Part shown: piece by piece, positions 36,739-45,774 of the stretch
How positions within the stretch are numbered: position 1 is the stretch's first letter
How the letters are laid out: every line of letters begins with the position of its first letter
NCBI GenBank assembly: GCA_944388865.1
Contig: CALXKM010000042.1
Location: forward strand, 1-52,423
DNA length: 52,423 nucleotides
Direction of reading: 5' to 3'
Origin: an uncultured Duodenibacillus sp.
GTDB taxonomy: Bacteria > Pseudomonadota > Gammaproteobacteria > Burkholderiales > Burkholderiaceae_F
Notes under the pieces: model-generated
What the model was told of the DNA's origin: nothing
What the model saw: only the letters and a program-made list of their open reading frames with translations
The model's database searches: none
Translations under genes and position numbers: made by a program

Positions 36739-38772
36739 ATGAGTGAATCCTTTGACTCGTTGGAGCTGCTCGCGCCCGCCCGCGATCTTGAGGTGGGGCT
36801 TGCCGCGCTTAGCCACGGAGCCGACGCCGTCTACATCGGCGGCCCTGGATTCGGGGCGCGCGCGGCCGCAGGCAACAGCATGGCCGATGTCGAAAAACTC
36901 GTCAAAAGCGCGCATCGACTGCGCGCGCGGGTATTTCTTACGCTCAATACGATCGTCTACGACAACGAGGTCAAAGAAGCGCTCGAGGTCGCCCGCCAGG
37001 CATATGAGGCGGGCGTTGATGCGCTCATCGTGCAGGATTTGGGGCTTCTTGAGGCAGGGCTGCCGCCCATGGAAATTCACGCCTCGACCCAGTGCGACAT
37101 CCGCACGCCTGAGAAAGCCGCTTTGATGGATGCGCTCGGCTTTTCGCAGGTTGTGCTTGCCCGCGAGATGACGCTCGAAGAAATTGCCGCCTGCAGGCGC
37201 GCCATGCCGCGCTCGCGCATTGAATTTTTCGTGCACGGAGCGCTGTGCGTGAGCTACTCAGGGCGCTGCTACTTGTCTTGCGCGCAGACTGCGCGCTCGG
37301 CAAACCGCGGCGAGTGCGCGCAGCCCTGCCGGCTGCCCTACGATGTTTTTGATCTGCATGGCAGAGAAATTGCCCGGGCAAAGCATGTTTTAAGTCTCAA
37401 GGACAATGATCAAAGCGCAAATCTCGCGGCTCTGGCTGCGGCGGGCGTCTCGAGCTTCAAAATCGAAGGGCGCCTTAAGGACGCTGAGTACGTCAAGAAC
37501 ATCACGGCCTTTTATCGGCAAAAGCTCGACGACTTGATTGAACATTCACACGGACGCTATCGCGCGCAGTCGGCAGGACGCACGCAGTTTTTCTTTGCTC
37601 CCGATCCGCAAAAGACCTTTCATCGCGACGCCACCGATTATTTCGTCAACGGCAGGCGCCTGATGATCGCTTCGCTTGACACTCCCAAGAGCACGGGCGA
37701 GCGAATTGGCATTGTGCAGGCAATTTGCGCCGATGATCCGCAGCATCTTGACGTTCGCACCCAAAAAGACATCGCAAACGGCGACGGGCTCATTTACTTT
37801 GATGCCGACAGAAAACTTTGCGGGCTCAATGTCAATCGTGCCGAGAGAATTGCTGAAAACCTCGTGCGCGTCTTTGTGCATGAAGGCATCAAGCGCAGGC
37901 CCGATCTGCACTCCGGCGTGGCAATCCTGCGCAACAAGGACCGCGCCTTTGCCAAGCTTTTGGCTGGCAAAAGCAGCGAGCGGCGCATTGCGGCCGACTT
38001 TATGCTCAAGGCCGAGCCTGACGGAATTGAGCTTCGAGCCTGCGCTTTGGGAGCTGAGGTCTCTGTCAAGGCCGACTTCAACGCGCAGCGCGCCAAAGAT
38101 CCTGTGCGAGCGATAGCTTCGCTTGAAGCGGCGCTGGCCAAGACTGGAGAGACGCAATTTTCTTTTCACTCGCTTGATCTGCAGGGCGAAGATTTTGATC
38201 GTGAGCACCCACCCTTTGTGCCGGTGTCGGTTCTAAACGCTCTCAGACGCGAGGTGCTCGCTGAGCTTGAGCAAACTATTGAGCGCACGCACCCGCAGGG
38301 GACGGTGCGCGAGACCGACTGGCCTCGTGCTCGTCAATTGGCTCCTTTGTGCGGTCTTTGCGGGTTTGGCGCCAACGCGGCAAACCGCTTTGCTCGAGAG
38401 CTGCTGCAAAAGCTCGGATGCGAGGGAAGGCCCCTTGCCTTTGAGCTCGACCATGCCCTGGCTGATCTCTCTAAGACTGAACTTATGCGCTGCCGGCACT
38501 GCGTGCGGCATGTGCTTGGCATATGTCCTAAAACCGTCAAGGGCGATCCGGTTAAAAAAGAAGCCTTCAAGCGCGCCAATGGCGGCAGGCTCAAGCCCCT
38601 GCCCCTTGTTCTTGTCAACGACAAGGGCCGCAGACTCGTTGCTCGCTTTGACTGCCGGCGCTGTGAAATGACGATTTCGCTCATTGAAAACGAGGCGCAG
38701 CTAAAAGCGCTTTTTGCCGAATCGGGCATTTCGAGCGAACTCTTAAGCCAGACGAGCGGGCATTTGCGCTAG
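36739..38772 (+). CDS. rlhA: U32 family protein, RlhA-like (23S rRNA hydroxylation)
   Basis: A 677-residue protein. The N-terminal U32 barrel (LELLAPARDLEVGLAALSHGADAVYIGG) carries the U32 signature FVHGALCVSYSGRCYLS and the cysteines of CSAQ/CAQPCRLPYD; the second half matches the collagenase-like DUF3656 region. This two-part architecture is that of RlhA, which makes 5-hydroxycytidine 2501 in 23S rRNA. A further Cys-rich segment lies near the C-terminus (CGLCGFG, CRHCVRHVLGICPK). Older annotations call such proteins peptidases or collagenases. Confidence 0.85.
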   Translation: MSESFDSLELLAPARDLEVGLAALSHGADAVYIGGPGFGARAAAGNSMADVEKLVKSAHRLRARVFLTLNTIVYDNEVKEALEVARQAYEAGVDALIVQDLGLLEAGLPPMEIHASTQCDIRTPEKAALMDALGFSQVVLAREMTLEEIAACRRAMPRSRIEFFVHGALCVSYSGRCYLSCAQTARSANRGECAQPCRLPYDVFDLHGREIARAKHVLSLKDNDQSANLAALAAAGVSSFKIEGRLKDAEYVKNITAFYRQKLDDLIEHSHGRYRAQSAGRTQFFFAPDPQKTFHRDATDYFVNGRRLMIASLDTPKSTGERIGIVQAICADDPQHLDVRTQKDIANGDGLIYFDADRKLCGLNVNRAERIAENLVRVFVHEGIKRRPDLHSGVAILRNKDRAFAKLLAGKSSERRIAADFMLKAEPDGIELRACALGAEVSVKADFNAQRAKDPVRAIASLEAALAKTGETQFSFHSLDLQGEDFDREHPPFVPVSVLNALRREVLAELEQTIERTHPQGTVRETDWPRARQLAPLCGLCGFGANAANRFARELLQKLGCEGRPLAFELDHALADLSKTELMRCRHCVRHVLGICPKTVKGDPVKKEAFKRANGGRLKPLPLVLVNDKGRRLVARFDCRRCEMTISLIENEAQLKALFAESGISSELLSQTSGHLR

Positions 38773-38848
38773 CATTGTGAATTCCTGCGGGAGATGTGCA
38801 CTTTTGCCTGCGGCCGCAGGTGGAGAAATTTTTGAGTCTTGTCCTGTT

Positions 38849-39994
38849 ATGAAATCTTTCGTCGCCAAAGCCATCATTGAAGCCGTTGCCATGACGGCCT
38901 CGCATACGCTTGCCGCCAAAACCTTTGCCGCATTCTGGAAGCGTGTCTCATCAAGGCTTGACGAAGGCGTGAGCTACATCGACAAGCACGGCGACGAAGG
39001 GCTTAAAGCAGAAAAGACGCTTCTTGAGGCCATTACGTTTCGTGATCCCGAGATCACCCGCATCATTGACGGGTGCTTAAAGGAGTTTCTGCACTCGGAC
39101 ATACTGATTTTGATCGATCAGGTGCAAAAGATTCAAGACGGCATCAATGCGCGTCGCGAGCAGATCAATGCCTGGAAGCTTGCGACGATTTCGGCGCCGG
39201 CTACTTCGCTTATGCCGCTTAAGAAAACCCGAGCTAGTCTATCTCGGCGCATCGCCCGCGAGCGCGAAGCCATTCGCCAGGAAGAAGAGCGCATCGAACT
39301 CCTAAAGCAGGAAACGCTTGCCAAGATGGCCGGTCAGGGGCTTTCCATGACGGCCGAGCAGCTCGAGGGGCTTCTCTACTCGGCCGAAGGCGGCGATCTT
39401 GCGCAGGTGATGGCGGTTGCTGAAAACATCCGCATGATTGAGGTCAATCTGAGCGAGCAGCTGCAGGGCCCTGAAACAAGCGCAGCACAGGTGCGAGCCT
39501 ATACGGGCTACGTGATGATGTGCTACAGGGTCTATCTTGCGGCAATCGATCGCGCCCGCAAGACCATCTCCGAGGTCTACATCAAACGCCTTGAAGACAT
39601 CATCAAAGAGGCCACCAATCAGATGCTCAAGGCCGATGCCCTGCGCCAGAGCCTCGGCAGCAAAAGCGGCGTGGCCATGAACAATCTCGACTTGAATTCG
39701 CGTACGATTGATCTCGCCGATCTCTACGAAAAGCATCTTGAACGCCGCCTTGAGGATCTTGAGCGTCTGTCGGCTGAGATGAAAATCAACTATGAGCTTG
39801 CGCGCAACACCTTCCGCACGGTAAAGGTCGGAGGCGAACTTGTCGACGTCATCCGCGCCGGCGAAAAAGATCTGCAGAGCATCTTCAAGTTTGATCCCCC
39901 GAAGCTTGAAGCGTTCTACGACAAGAATCTGCGTGCGGATTTTGATGAGCTCACCGCCAAGCTTAAGTTTGGGCTGCAGAAAAACCGTCGATAG
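38849..39994 (+). CDS. Coiled-coil protein, function unknown
   Basis: A 381-residue protein starting at ATG 38849 (MKSFVAKAIIEAV). Most of it is predicted helix; residues about 115-185 and 270-330 are heptad-rich and highly charged (SLSRRIAREREAIRQEEERIELLKQET; ERRLEDLERLSAEMKINYE). There is no signal peptide, membrane span or nucleotide-binding motif. I do not recognise the family. It is 76 bp after the RlhA-like gene and converges with the LysE gene. Confidence 0.78.
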   Translation: MKSFVAKAIIEAVAMTASHTLAAKTFAAFWKRVSSRLDEGVSYIDKHGDEGLKAEKTLLEAITFRDPEITRIIDGCLKEFLHSDILILIDQVQKIQDGINARREQINAWKLATISAPATSLMPLKKTRASLSRRIAREREAIRQEEERIELLKQETLAKMAGQGLSMTAEQLEGLLYSAEGGDLAQVMAVAENIRMIEVNLSEQLQGPETSAAQVRAYTGYVMMCYRVYLAAIDRARKTISEVYIKRLEDIIKEATNQMLKADALRQSLGSKSGVAMNNLDLNSRTIDLADLYEKHLERRLEDLERLSAEMKINYELARNTFRTVKVGGELVDVIRAGEKDLQSIFKFDPPKLEAFYDKNLRADFDELTAKLKFGLQKNRR

Positions 39995-40053
39995 GCCAAG
40001 GCGCGCTTGGGGGCGGCAGCGCCATTAGGCTTCAAGATTAGGCTAAGAGCGAT

Positions 40054-40698
40054 CTATTTCTCGGTCAAGGCTATTTTGGCGCCCATTGCAATAAAGATCA
40101 GTCCGCTTGCGCGATTCATCCAGCGCGAGGCTGCGGGCGTTTTGATCAATATGCCTCCAAGTGCAGCAGCAAAGCACGCAAGGATGATGTACCAGACAGT
40201 GCCTACGGCTGCATAGGTCAGGCCCAAAACGAAAAACGGCTGGGCTCTGCCCGCAGCATCCGCATTGATGAACTGCGGAAAGAACGCCAGAACAAAAAGC
40301 GCAACCTTTGGATTGAGCACGTTGGCGATCAGGCCGGTTCGGAAACTCGTAAAGATGGACTCCTGAGAGTTGAAGTCTTGAAGAGCTGCAAAGTTGACGG
40401 GCTTTGAGAGGATGCTGCGCACGCCGAGCCAGCACAGGTAGGCTGCGCCCGCCCATTTGATCGTTAGAAAAGCTGTCGTCGACTGCGAAAGAATGATCGA
40501 CAGACCAAAGGCGGCCGCAATTGTGTGCACCAAAACTCCGGCATTGACTCCAAGAGCGCCGACCACTGCTGCTCGGCGCCCTTTGCTGAAAGCTTTGTTG
40601 AGAACAAAAATCGTGTCCAGTCCCGGCGTCATCGCAAAGATGATCGCTGCGATGAAAAACGATTCATAGCCGTGTATGCCTTGTTCTGAGAAAAACAT
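40054..40698 (-). CDS. LysE/RhtB-family amino-acid exporter
   Basis: A 214-residue membrane protein with about six hydrophobic segments. The N-terminal FIAAIIFAMTPGLDTIFVLNKAF is the LysE/RhtB signature (PGPD-like, here PGLD), followed by RRAAVVGALGVNAGVLVHTIAAAFGLS. The family exports amino acids such as threonine, homoserine or lysine; the substrate is not predictable here. It is followed after about 30 bp on the same strand by nothing; queC lies upstream at 40728, only 29 bp away, so the two share a transcript. Confidence 0.9.
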   Translation of the reverse strand: MFFSEQGIHGYESFFIAAIIFAMTPGLDTIFVLNKAFSKGRRAAVVGALGVNAGVLVHTIAAAFGLSIILSQSTTAFLTIKWAGAAYLCWLGVRSILSKPVNFAALQDFNSQESIFTSFRTGLIANVLNPKVALFVLAFFPQFINADAAGRAQPFFVLGLTYAAVGTVWYIILACFAAALGGILIKTPAASRWMNRASGLIFIAMGAKIALTEK

Positions 40699-40727
40699 GT
40701 ATTTTTTTTCGGCAAAGGATTAAGTCG

Positions 40728-41474
40728 TCAACTATTTTGTTGGGTTCTCTTCATGTATTGCTGCCAGCCGTGCGCACGAAGTTTGCATGCTGGACATTGT
40801 CCGCAGCCATAGCCCCAGTCGTGGAGTTCGTCGCGGCTTCCCAGATAGCAGGTGTGGGTTTCTGTACGGATAAGCTCAACGAGCTTTTTGCCGCCGAGAG
40901 CTTGTGCAAGCTCCCACGTATCGGCTTTGTCCAGACGCATCAGAGGCGTTTCAATGACAATCGGCTCATCAAGTCCGAGCGAGAGCGACACCTGCAGGCT
41001 CTTTAACGTGTTGTCGCGGCAGTCTGCATAGCCCGAGTAGTCGGTCTCGCACATGCCGCCCACAAGAACTGATGCTCCTCTTCTGTAGGCAATGGCTGCG
41101 GCGTAGGTAAAGAAAAGAAGATTGCGCGCCGGCACAAAGGTGTTGGGCACTCCCTCTTTTTCAAAGGCAATGGCTTTTTCGCGCGTGAGCGCACAATCGC
41201 TGATCTGCCCCAAGGAAGTCATGTCGATCATGTGATCGGCTCCGAGTTTGGCATCGAATTCAGTATCGATCCCGCGCAGTTTTTCAAGAACCCTGCGACG
41301 GCACTCGAGCTCCACGCTGTGGCGCTGACCGTAGTCAAAACCAACGGTTTCAACGCTTTTGTAGCGCCTTAGCGCCCAGGCCAGGCATGTTGTGGAATCC
41401 TGTCCGCCGCTAAAAAGCACAATAGCCGTTTCATTAGCGGCGCCGGCCGCGTGTGTAAGAAGCGAGTGCTGCAT
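40728..41474 (-). CDS. queC: 7-cyano-7-deazaguanine synthase
   Basis: A 248-residue PP-loop enzyme. FSGGQDST at 21-28 binds [13 protein letters not shown] and VPARNLLF are typical, and the zinc ligands appear as CYLG...[10 protein letters not shown] near the end. It converts 7-carboxy-7-deazaguanine to preQ0 for queuosine. ATG 41474 fits the family start better than the upstream in-frame start at 41552. No other queuosine gene is in view and no preQ1 riboswitch was found upstream. Confidence 0.95.
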   Translation of the reverse strand: MQHSLLTHAAGAANETAIVLFSGGQDSTTCLAWALRRYKSVETVGFDYGQRHSVELECRRRVLEKLRGIDTEFDAKLGADHMIDMTSLGQISDCALTREKAIAFEKEGVPNTFVPARNLLFFTYAAAIAYRRGASVLVGGMCETDYSGYADCRDNTLKSLQVSLSLGLDEPIVIETPLMRLDKADTWELAQALGGKKLVELIRTETHTCYLGSRDELHDWGYGCGQCPACKLRAHGWQQYMKRTQQNS

Positions 41475-41685
41475 GAGGTTTGATCTATAGAAAAAAATTA
41501 TCGAGTTTGGCCCGAGCTGATCTTTTTCGGCTGCAAGCGTTTGAGAAAGCACAGAACCTTCTTAAGCTCAAAGGTCGATGATGCAAGGCAAAATGCCTCT
41601 TTTTAGAAATGCGTATTTTGCCGCAAAACGCCGATATTGACGTGCAAAGCGGCAAGGCTTTTTTGATTGTCCACTGCAAGAAGAT

Positions 41686-43953
41686 ATGACGCTTGTTTGC
41701 CCGCAAAAGCCTCTTGGCGCCACTCACTGGGGACTTTGCCGTCCGGTGGTGCAAGACGGCGTTCTTACTGATGTTTTGCCCTACGAGGGCGACCTTATGT
41801 CCTCGCCCAATCTTTCGCGTCTTGCGGGCTGGGTTAATGCAAAGCGGCGCATCGCAACTCCCCAGGTGCGCCGAGGCTTTCTTGAAAAAGGCACTGCGAG
41901 CCGCACCGGCCGCGGCCGAGACGATTTTGTGGAAGTCTCTTGGGAGCGGGCGCTGGGGCTTGCCGCGCAGCACATTGCTCGCGTTTATGAAGAGCGCGGT
42001 CCTGCGGCAGTCTACGGCAAAACCTCGGGCTGGAAGTCTTGTGGTCTCTTGAACTCTCCCATTCATCTGGTGCGCAGGCTTTTGAATCTGTGCGGAGGTT
42101 TTGTGCCCGTCTGCGGCACGTATTCGACTGGGGCGGTTTCATCCATTCTCCCCTACGTCGTCGGCATGAGCGATCCGCCTGCCGAGCCTTGGAGCGAGGT
42201 GATTGAAAACGCCTCTCGCGTCGTGTTTTGGGGCGCTGATCCTCTCATCACCAATGATGTGGACTGGTTTTCGACGCTGCACGCTTCGAAAGCCGCTCTT
42301 TTGCGCCTCAAGGAAAAAGGCACGCCTACGATTTTCATTAACCCGGTCAGAGGAGAGACGGCAAAAATGCTCTCAAGCCGCTGGGTTGCGGTGCGGCCGT
42401 CGACCGACTGCGCGCTGATGCTGGCGATGATTTACGTGCTCATCGATAAAGGAGCGGCAGATTTAAACGAGTGCCGCCGACTTGCCCATGGCGTCGATGC
42501 TTTTGTCGACTACGTGCTCGGGCGCGAAGACGGCCTGCCGAAAACTGCGCACTGGGCTCAGGCAGTGACCGGCATTGACGCATGCGAAATAGAAAATCTT
42601 GCGCTTGAGCTTGCTCGCGAAAGAACCATGCTTTGCTTTGGCTGGGGACCGCAGAGAGCGCGCTTTGGCGAACAGTTTCATTTCATGGGCTATGCGCTGG
42701 CGCTCTTTTTGGGACAAATCGGCAAGCCTGGCTGCGGCATTTCCACGCATCACCACTATAGCGACGGGGGAGCCGCGCTGTGCTCCGGACCGATGCTCGA
42801 TGCCATTTCCAGTCTTAAGCCCGTCAAGCGTCCAGACTTGCCCAGCAGCGTTGAGGGCATGCCTCCTATCCCTGTGGCGCGCTTGGCTGACCTTCTTGCT
42901 CACCCCGGCAAAGCAATCGAGCACAATGGCCGCACGATCGTCTATCCCGACATCGATCTCATCGTTTGGGCGGGCGGCAACCCTTTCTCGCACCAGTCCA
43001 ATACACTCTTGCTTCAAAAAGGCTTCAGACGCCCCTCGGCAGTGATCGTTGCCGACACGCACTGGAGCGCTGCGGCGCGTCACGCCGACATTGTGCTGCC
43101 GGCTGCCTCCTGCTTTGAGCGCAACGACATCACGCCGATTGGAACTTATTCACGCATGGGTTTGGCGGCTATGCATCAGGTCGTTGATCCCATTGGGAAA
43201 GCGCGAAGCGACTTTGCCGTTTTCTCGGCTCTTGCACGAGAGCTCGGTCTTAAGGATGCCTTTGACGAGGGGCTTGACCAAGAAGGATGGCTCAGGCGTT
43301 TTTATGCCCAGGCGCAAGAACTTTCTGGTGTTGCCTTGCCCGACTTTGACGACTTTTGGCGTGAGGGAGTTGTTCTTTTCAAGGAGAAAAGCGACGATCC
43401 GGCCAAAAGCTTTTGGCGGCGTTTTGCTGAAAATCCGGCAAAGGCGCCCCTGCCGACGCCGAGCGGGAAAATTGAAGTCGCAAGCAGCAGACTTGCCGCC
43501 TTGGGCTACGAAGAGGTGCCCTCGCACCCGGCGTATAAAGCTTGCGATTTGGCTGATGCGCGCCAATATCCATTGACGCTTTTGAGCATCAAAAGCGCAA
43601 AACGACTGCACTCGCAGCTTGCTCGGGCGGCGCTTGAAGAGGCTCGCGATGCCGTTTTCGAAACTTGCCGCATGCATCCCAAAGATGCCGCCAGCCGCGG
43701 CATTTGCTCAGGAGATGAAGTCGTGGTCTTCAATAGCCTCGGGCGCGTGCTTGCTCGTGCAGAGATCACAAGTGATTTGATTCGGGGCGTCGTTGTGCTC
43801 GAGCACGGCGCTTGGTTTGACCCTGATCCAGAAGACGAGAGGCTCGATCGCGGGTCGGCAGCAAATGTTCTGATCACCGATGCGCCGACTTCGAGGCTTG
43901 CAAACGCAAATATCGCCAGCGGTACGGGCGTAGAGGTGCAAAAAAGCGCCTAA
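41686..43953 (+). CDS. Molybdopterin oxidoreductase of the DMSO/TMAO/biotin sulfoxide reductase family
   Basis: A 755-residue catalytic subunit. It starts at THWGLCRPVVQDG, like the THWG of BisC/TorA/TorZ, has no N-terminal Cys-rich 4Fe-4S motif and no Tat signal, so it should be cytoplasmic. TYSTGA places Ser147 where this family ligates molybdenum; VVFWGADPLITNDVDWFS, VWAGGNPFSHQSN, RHADIVLPAAS and VLEHGAWFDPDPEDERLDRGS are the cofactor-binding segments. BisC-type reductases repair oxidised biotin or methionine sulfoxide. The electron donor is not encoded nearby. Confidence 0.9.
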   Translation: MTLVCPQKPLGATHWGLCRPVVQDGVLTDVLPYEGDLMSSPNLSRLAGWVNAKRRIATPQVRRGFLEKGTASRTGRGRDDFVEVSWERALGLAAQHIARVYEERGPAAVYGKTSGWKSCGLLNSPIHLVRRLLNLCGGFVPVCGTYSTGAVSSILPYVVGMSDPPAEPWSEVIENASRVVFWGADPLITNDVDWFSTLHASKAALLRLKEKGTPTIFINPVRGETAKMLSSRWVAVRPSTDCALMLAMIYVLIDKGAADLNECRRLAHGVDAFVDYVLGREDGLPKTAHWAQAVTGIDACEIENLALELARERTMLCFGWGPQRARFGEQFHFMGYALALFLGQIGKPGCGISTHHHYSDGGAALCSGPMLDAISSLKPVKRPDLPSSVEGMPPIPVARLADLLAHPGKAIEHNGRTIVYPDIDLIVWAGGNPFSHQSNTLLLQKGFRRPSAVIVADTHWSAAARHADIVLPAASCFERNDITPIGTYSRMGLAAMHQVVDPIGKARSDFAVFSALARELGLKDAFDEGLDQEGWLRRFYAQAQELSGVALPDFDDFWREGVVLFKEKSDDPAKSFWRRFAENPAKAPLPTPSGKIEVASSRLAALGYEEVPSHPAYKACDLADARQYPLTLLSIKSAKRLHSQLARAALEEARDAVFETCRMHPKDAASRGICSGDEVVVFNSLGRVLARAEITSDLIRGVVVLEHGAWFDPDPEDERLDRGSAANVLITDAPTSRLANANIASGTGVEVQKSA

Positions 43954-44073
43954 TGCTTTTTTGGCATAGGTGTTTTCTCGGCCTTTCGAGCCATTTTGAC
44001 CGCGCACGGGCTATGATCATTTGATGCCTAGGCAATATGCCTTAGAAAAAAACAGACTCTCGGGACGGGGAAT

Positions 44074-45015
44074 ATGGATACGATTGCCGCCATCATGCAG
44101 CCTTTTTGCCTCATTGCATTGGGCTTTGCGCTTGTGCACTTGCCGCTTTTTCCCCGAACGCTTTGGGAGGGAGTCGAAAAGCTCGTCTACTACGTGCTGT
44201 TTCCTCCGCTGCTTTTTACGAGCGTTGCCAAGGCTGACTTTGTTCTGAGCGAAACAGGGCTTTTTCTCGCGGGCGGCATCTTTGCCATGGCAACAGGCGT
44301 ATACATGGCGCATGTCGTCTCGCGTCTGGCGCCGGCCGATCCGATGACGGATGCTTCCGTGCGCCAGACTGGCTATCGGTTCAACTCCTACATCTGCTTT
44401 GCCATTGCCCTTTCAATCTACGGCTCAGAGGGGCTGGCGCTGGTAGCGCTTTTAACCGGATTCTGGGTGCCGATTTCCAATGCGCTGGCCGTTGCCGATC
44501 TTGTGAAGTCAGGCTCCGAGAGCGGCAAAAAGGCGGGCCCTATTGAAATCATTGCCTCAATTTGCAAAAACCCCTTGATCGTTGGCACGCTGGGCGGCCT
44601 GGCCGCCAATCTCGCAGGAACCTTCTACGGCTTTAAGATGCCGGAGTTCGTGATGGACCTCTTTGGGTCTCTGGGGTCGGCCTCGGTCGCCACGGCGTTG
44701 ATGGCAATCGGTGCAGGGCTTGCCGTTGAGGATTTTCGACGCTACGCAAAGCTCATTGCCCTGTCCACGATTCAGCGTCTGGTGGTGCTGCCGGCCGTTG
44801 CCTGCATTGTGGGACTGGTGCTGCAATTCAACGATCTCGAGCTTGGCGCATTGATGTGCTACGCGGTGGTGCCGACGGCAAACTCCTGCTACATCATGGC
44901 CGTGCGCATGGGCGGCAACGGCCCGGTGGTGAGCGACTTGACTTCGGTCGAAGTCATCGCCTCGCTGGCAACCATTCCAGCCTGGATGTGGCTTTTGGCG
45001 CAGCTTGCCGCTTAA
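44074..45015 (+). CDS. AEC-family (auxin efflux carrier-like) transporter
   Basis: A 313-residue membrane protein with about ten hydrophobic segments in two halves. The first half begins MQPFCLIALGFALVHLPLF with the typical KLVYYVLFPPLLFTSVAKA; the second half begins near SICKNPLIVGTLGGLAANLAG, the AEC repeat start. Bacterial members move malate, malonate or similar carboxylates. GGGG lies before ATG 44074. Gene stands 120 bp after the molybdoenzyme gene and could be expressed with it. Confidence 0.9.
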   Translation: MDTIAAIMQPFCLIALGFALVHLPLFPRTLWEGVEKLVYYVLFPPLLFTSVAKADFVLSETGLFLAGGIFAMATGVYMAHVVSRLAPADPMTDASVRQTGYRFNSYICFAIALSIYGSEGLALVALLTGFWVPISNALAVADLVKSGSESGKKAGPIEIIASICKNPLIVGTLGGLAANLAGTFYGFKMPEFVMDLFGSLGSASVATALMAIGAGLAVEDFRRYAKLIALSTIQRLVVLPAVACIVGLVLQFNDLELGALMCYAVVPTANSCYIMAVRMGGNGPVVSDLTSVEVIASLATIPAWMWLLAQLAA

Positions 45016-45032
45016 AGCACAAGCCCGCGGAT

Positions 45033-45054
45033 CCGCTCAGCAAATGCTGAGCGG
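45033..45054 (+). terminator. Inverted repeat after the AEC transporter
   Basis: CCGCTCAG-caaatg-CTGAGCGG is a perfect 8-bp stem, 18 bp after the stop. It is a likely transcript end, although no T-tract follows. Confidence 0.5.
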
Positions 45055-45195
45055 CTCACTATTTGCACATGGCTGAAAATGCGGCTTGCGGCTGCAGACG
45101 CTCTCAGTCAAAATCAACGATGAAGAGCGGCTCACGGTGTCTTCTTTTGGACATTGGCTGGTTGCCGTGGCTAATTTTTTTTTCGGAGCATAGAA

Positions 45196-45621
45196 ATGAA
45201 TCTCTTCAAACTTGGCATGAGCGCCGTGATGAGCGCTGTTCTTTGTGCAGGCGTTGCCTTTGCTCAGGAACCTGTCGACCCGCAGCCGGCTCAGCCTCTG
45301 ACCTACGTCAACGCGAGCTACCACAAGGTTGTTCCTGAGGTCGCCAAGAAGATGATGGAAGAAGGCGTGGTTCTCATTGACGTGCGCGAGCCCAAGGAAT
45401 TTGCCGAAGGCCACGTCAAGGGAGCCGTCAATGTGCCCTTGTCGGTCTTTAAGCCCGGCATGAAGCTCGAAGCGGTTCCCAATCTCAACGACAAGGTTCT
45501 CGTACAGTGCCGCTCAGGCGTGCGCGCCGAACGTGCAGCCAAGATTCTCATTGAGTCGGGCTATAAAAATGTCTACAACGCCTACGGCACGCTGCAGTGG
45601 AAGTACGGCTTCGTCAAATAA
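45196..45621 (+). CDS. Secreted single-domain rhodanese
   Basis: A 141-residue protein. Residues 1-23 are a signal peptide (LGMSAVMSAVLCAGVAFA cut before QE). The rhodanese domain has LIDVREPKEFAEGHVKGAVNVPL and active-site loop QCRSGVRA, with nucleophile Cys105 and Arg110. It may move sulfane sulfur in the periplasm or bind a partner. GGAG lies before ATG 45196, and a terminator follows. Confidence 0.92.
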   Translation: MNLFKLGMSAVMSAVLCAGVAFAQEPVDPQPAQPLTYVNASYHKVVPEVAKKMMEEGVVLIDVREPKEFAEGHVKGAVNVPLSVFKPGMKLEAVPNLNDKVLVQCRSGVRAERAAKILIESGYKNVYNAYGTLQWKYGFVK

Positions 45622-45634
45622 GAAAGAGCCTTTT

Positions 45635-45655
45635 GCAAACGACTCGTTTGCTTTT
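45635..45655 (+). terminator. Rhodanese terminator
   Basis: GCAAACG-act-CGTTTGC is a perfect 7-bp stem followed by TTTT, 14 bp after the stop. Confidence 0.85.
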
Positions 45656-45774
45656 CCCGGTTGCCGAAAGCTCTTTTCATGTTTTCGGCAAATTTCGGAG
45701 AAGGCTTTGAATTTTTTGAAGCCTTGCAAACGCTCTGCAATCTGCGCGAGGGCGTTTGCTTTTTCGAGGCTCAA

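Noticed and set aside
36007-37236. 409-residue minus-strand frame
   Set aside because: Antisense to the ankyrin lipoprotein and RlhA-like genes, both with clear motifs.
41475-41685. preQ1 riboswitch upstream of queC
   Set aside because: The aptamer core (CUAGCUA-like pairing with a short A-rich tail) is not present.
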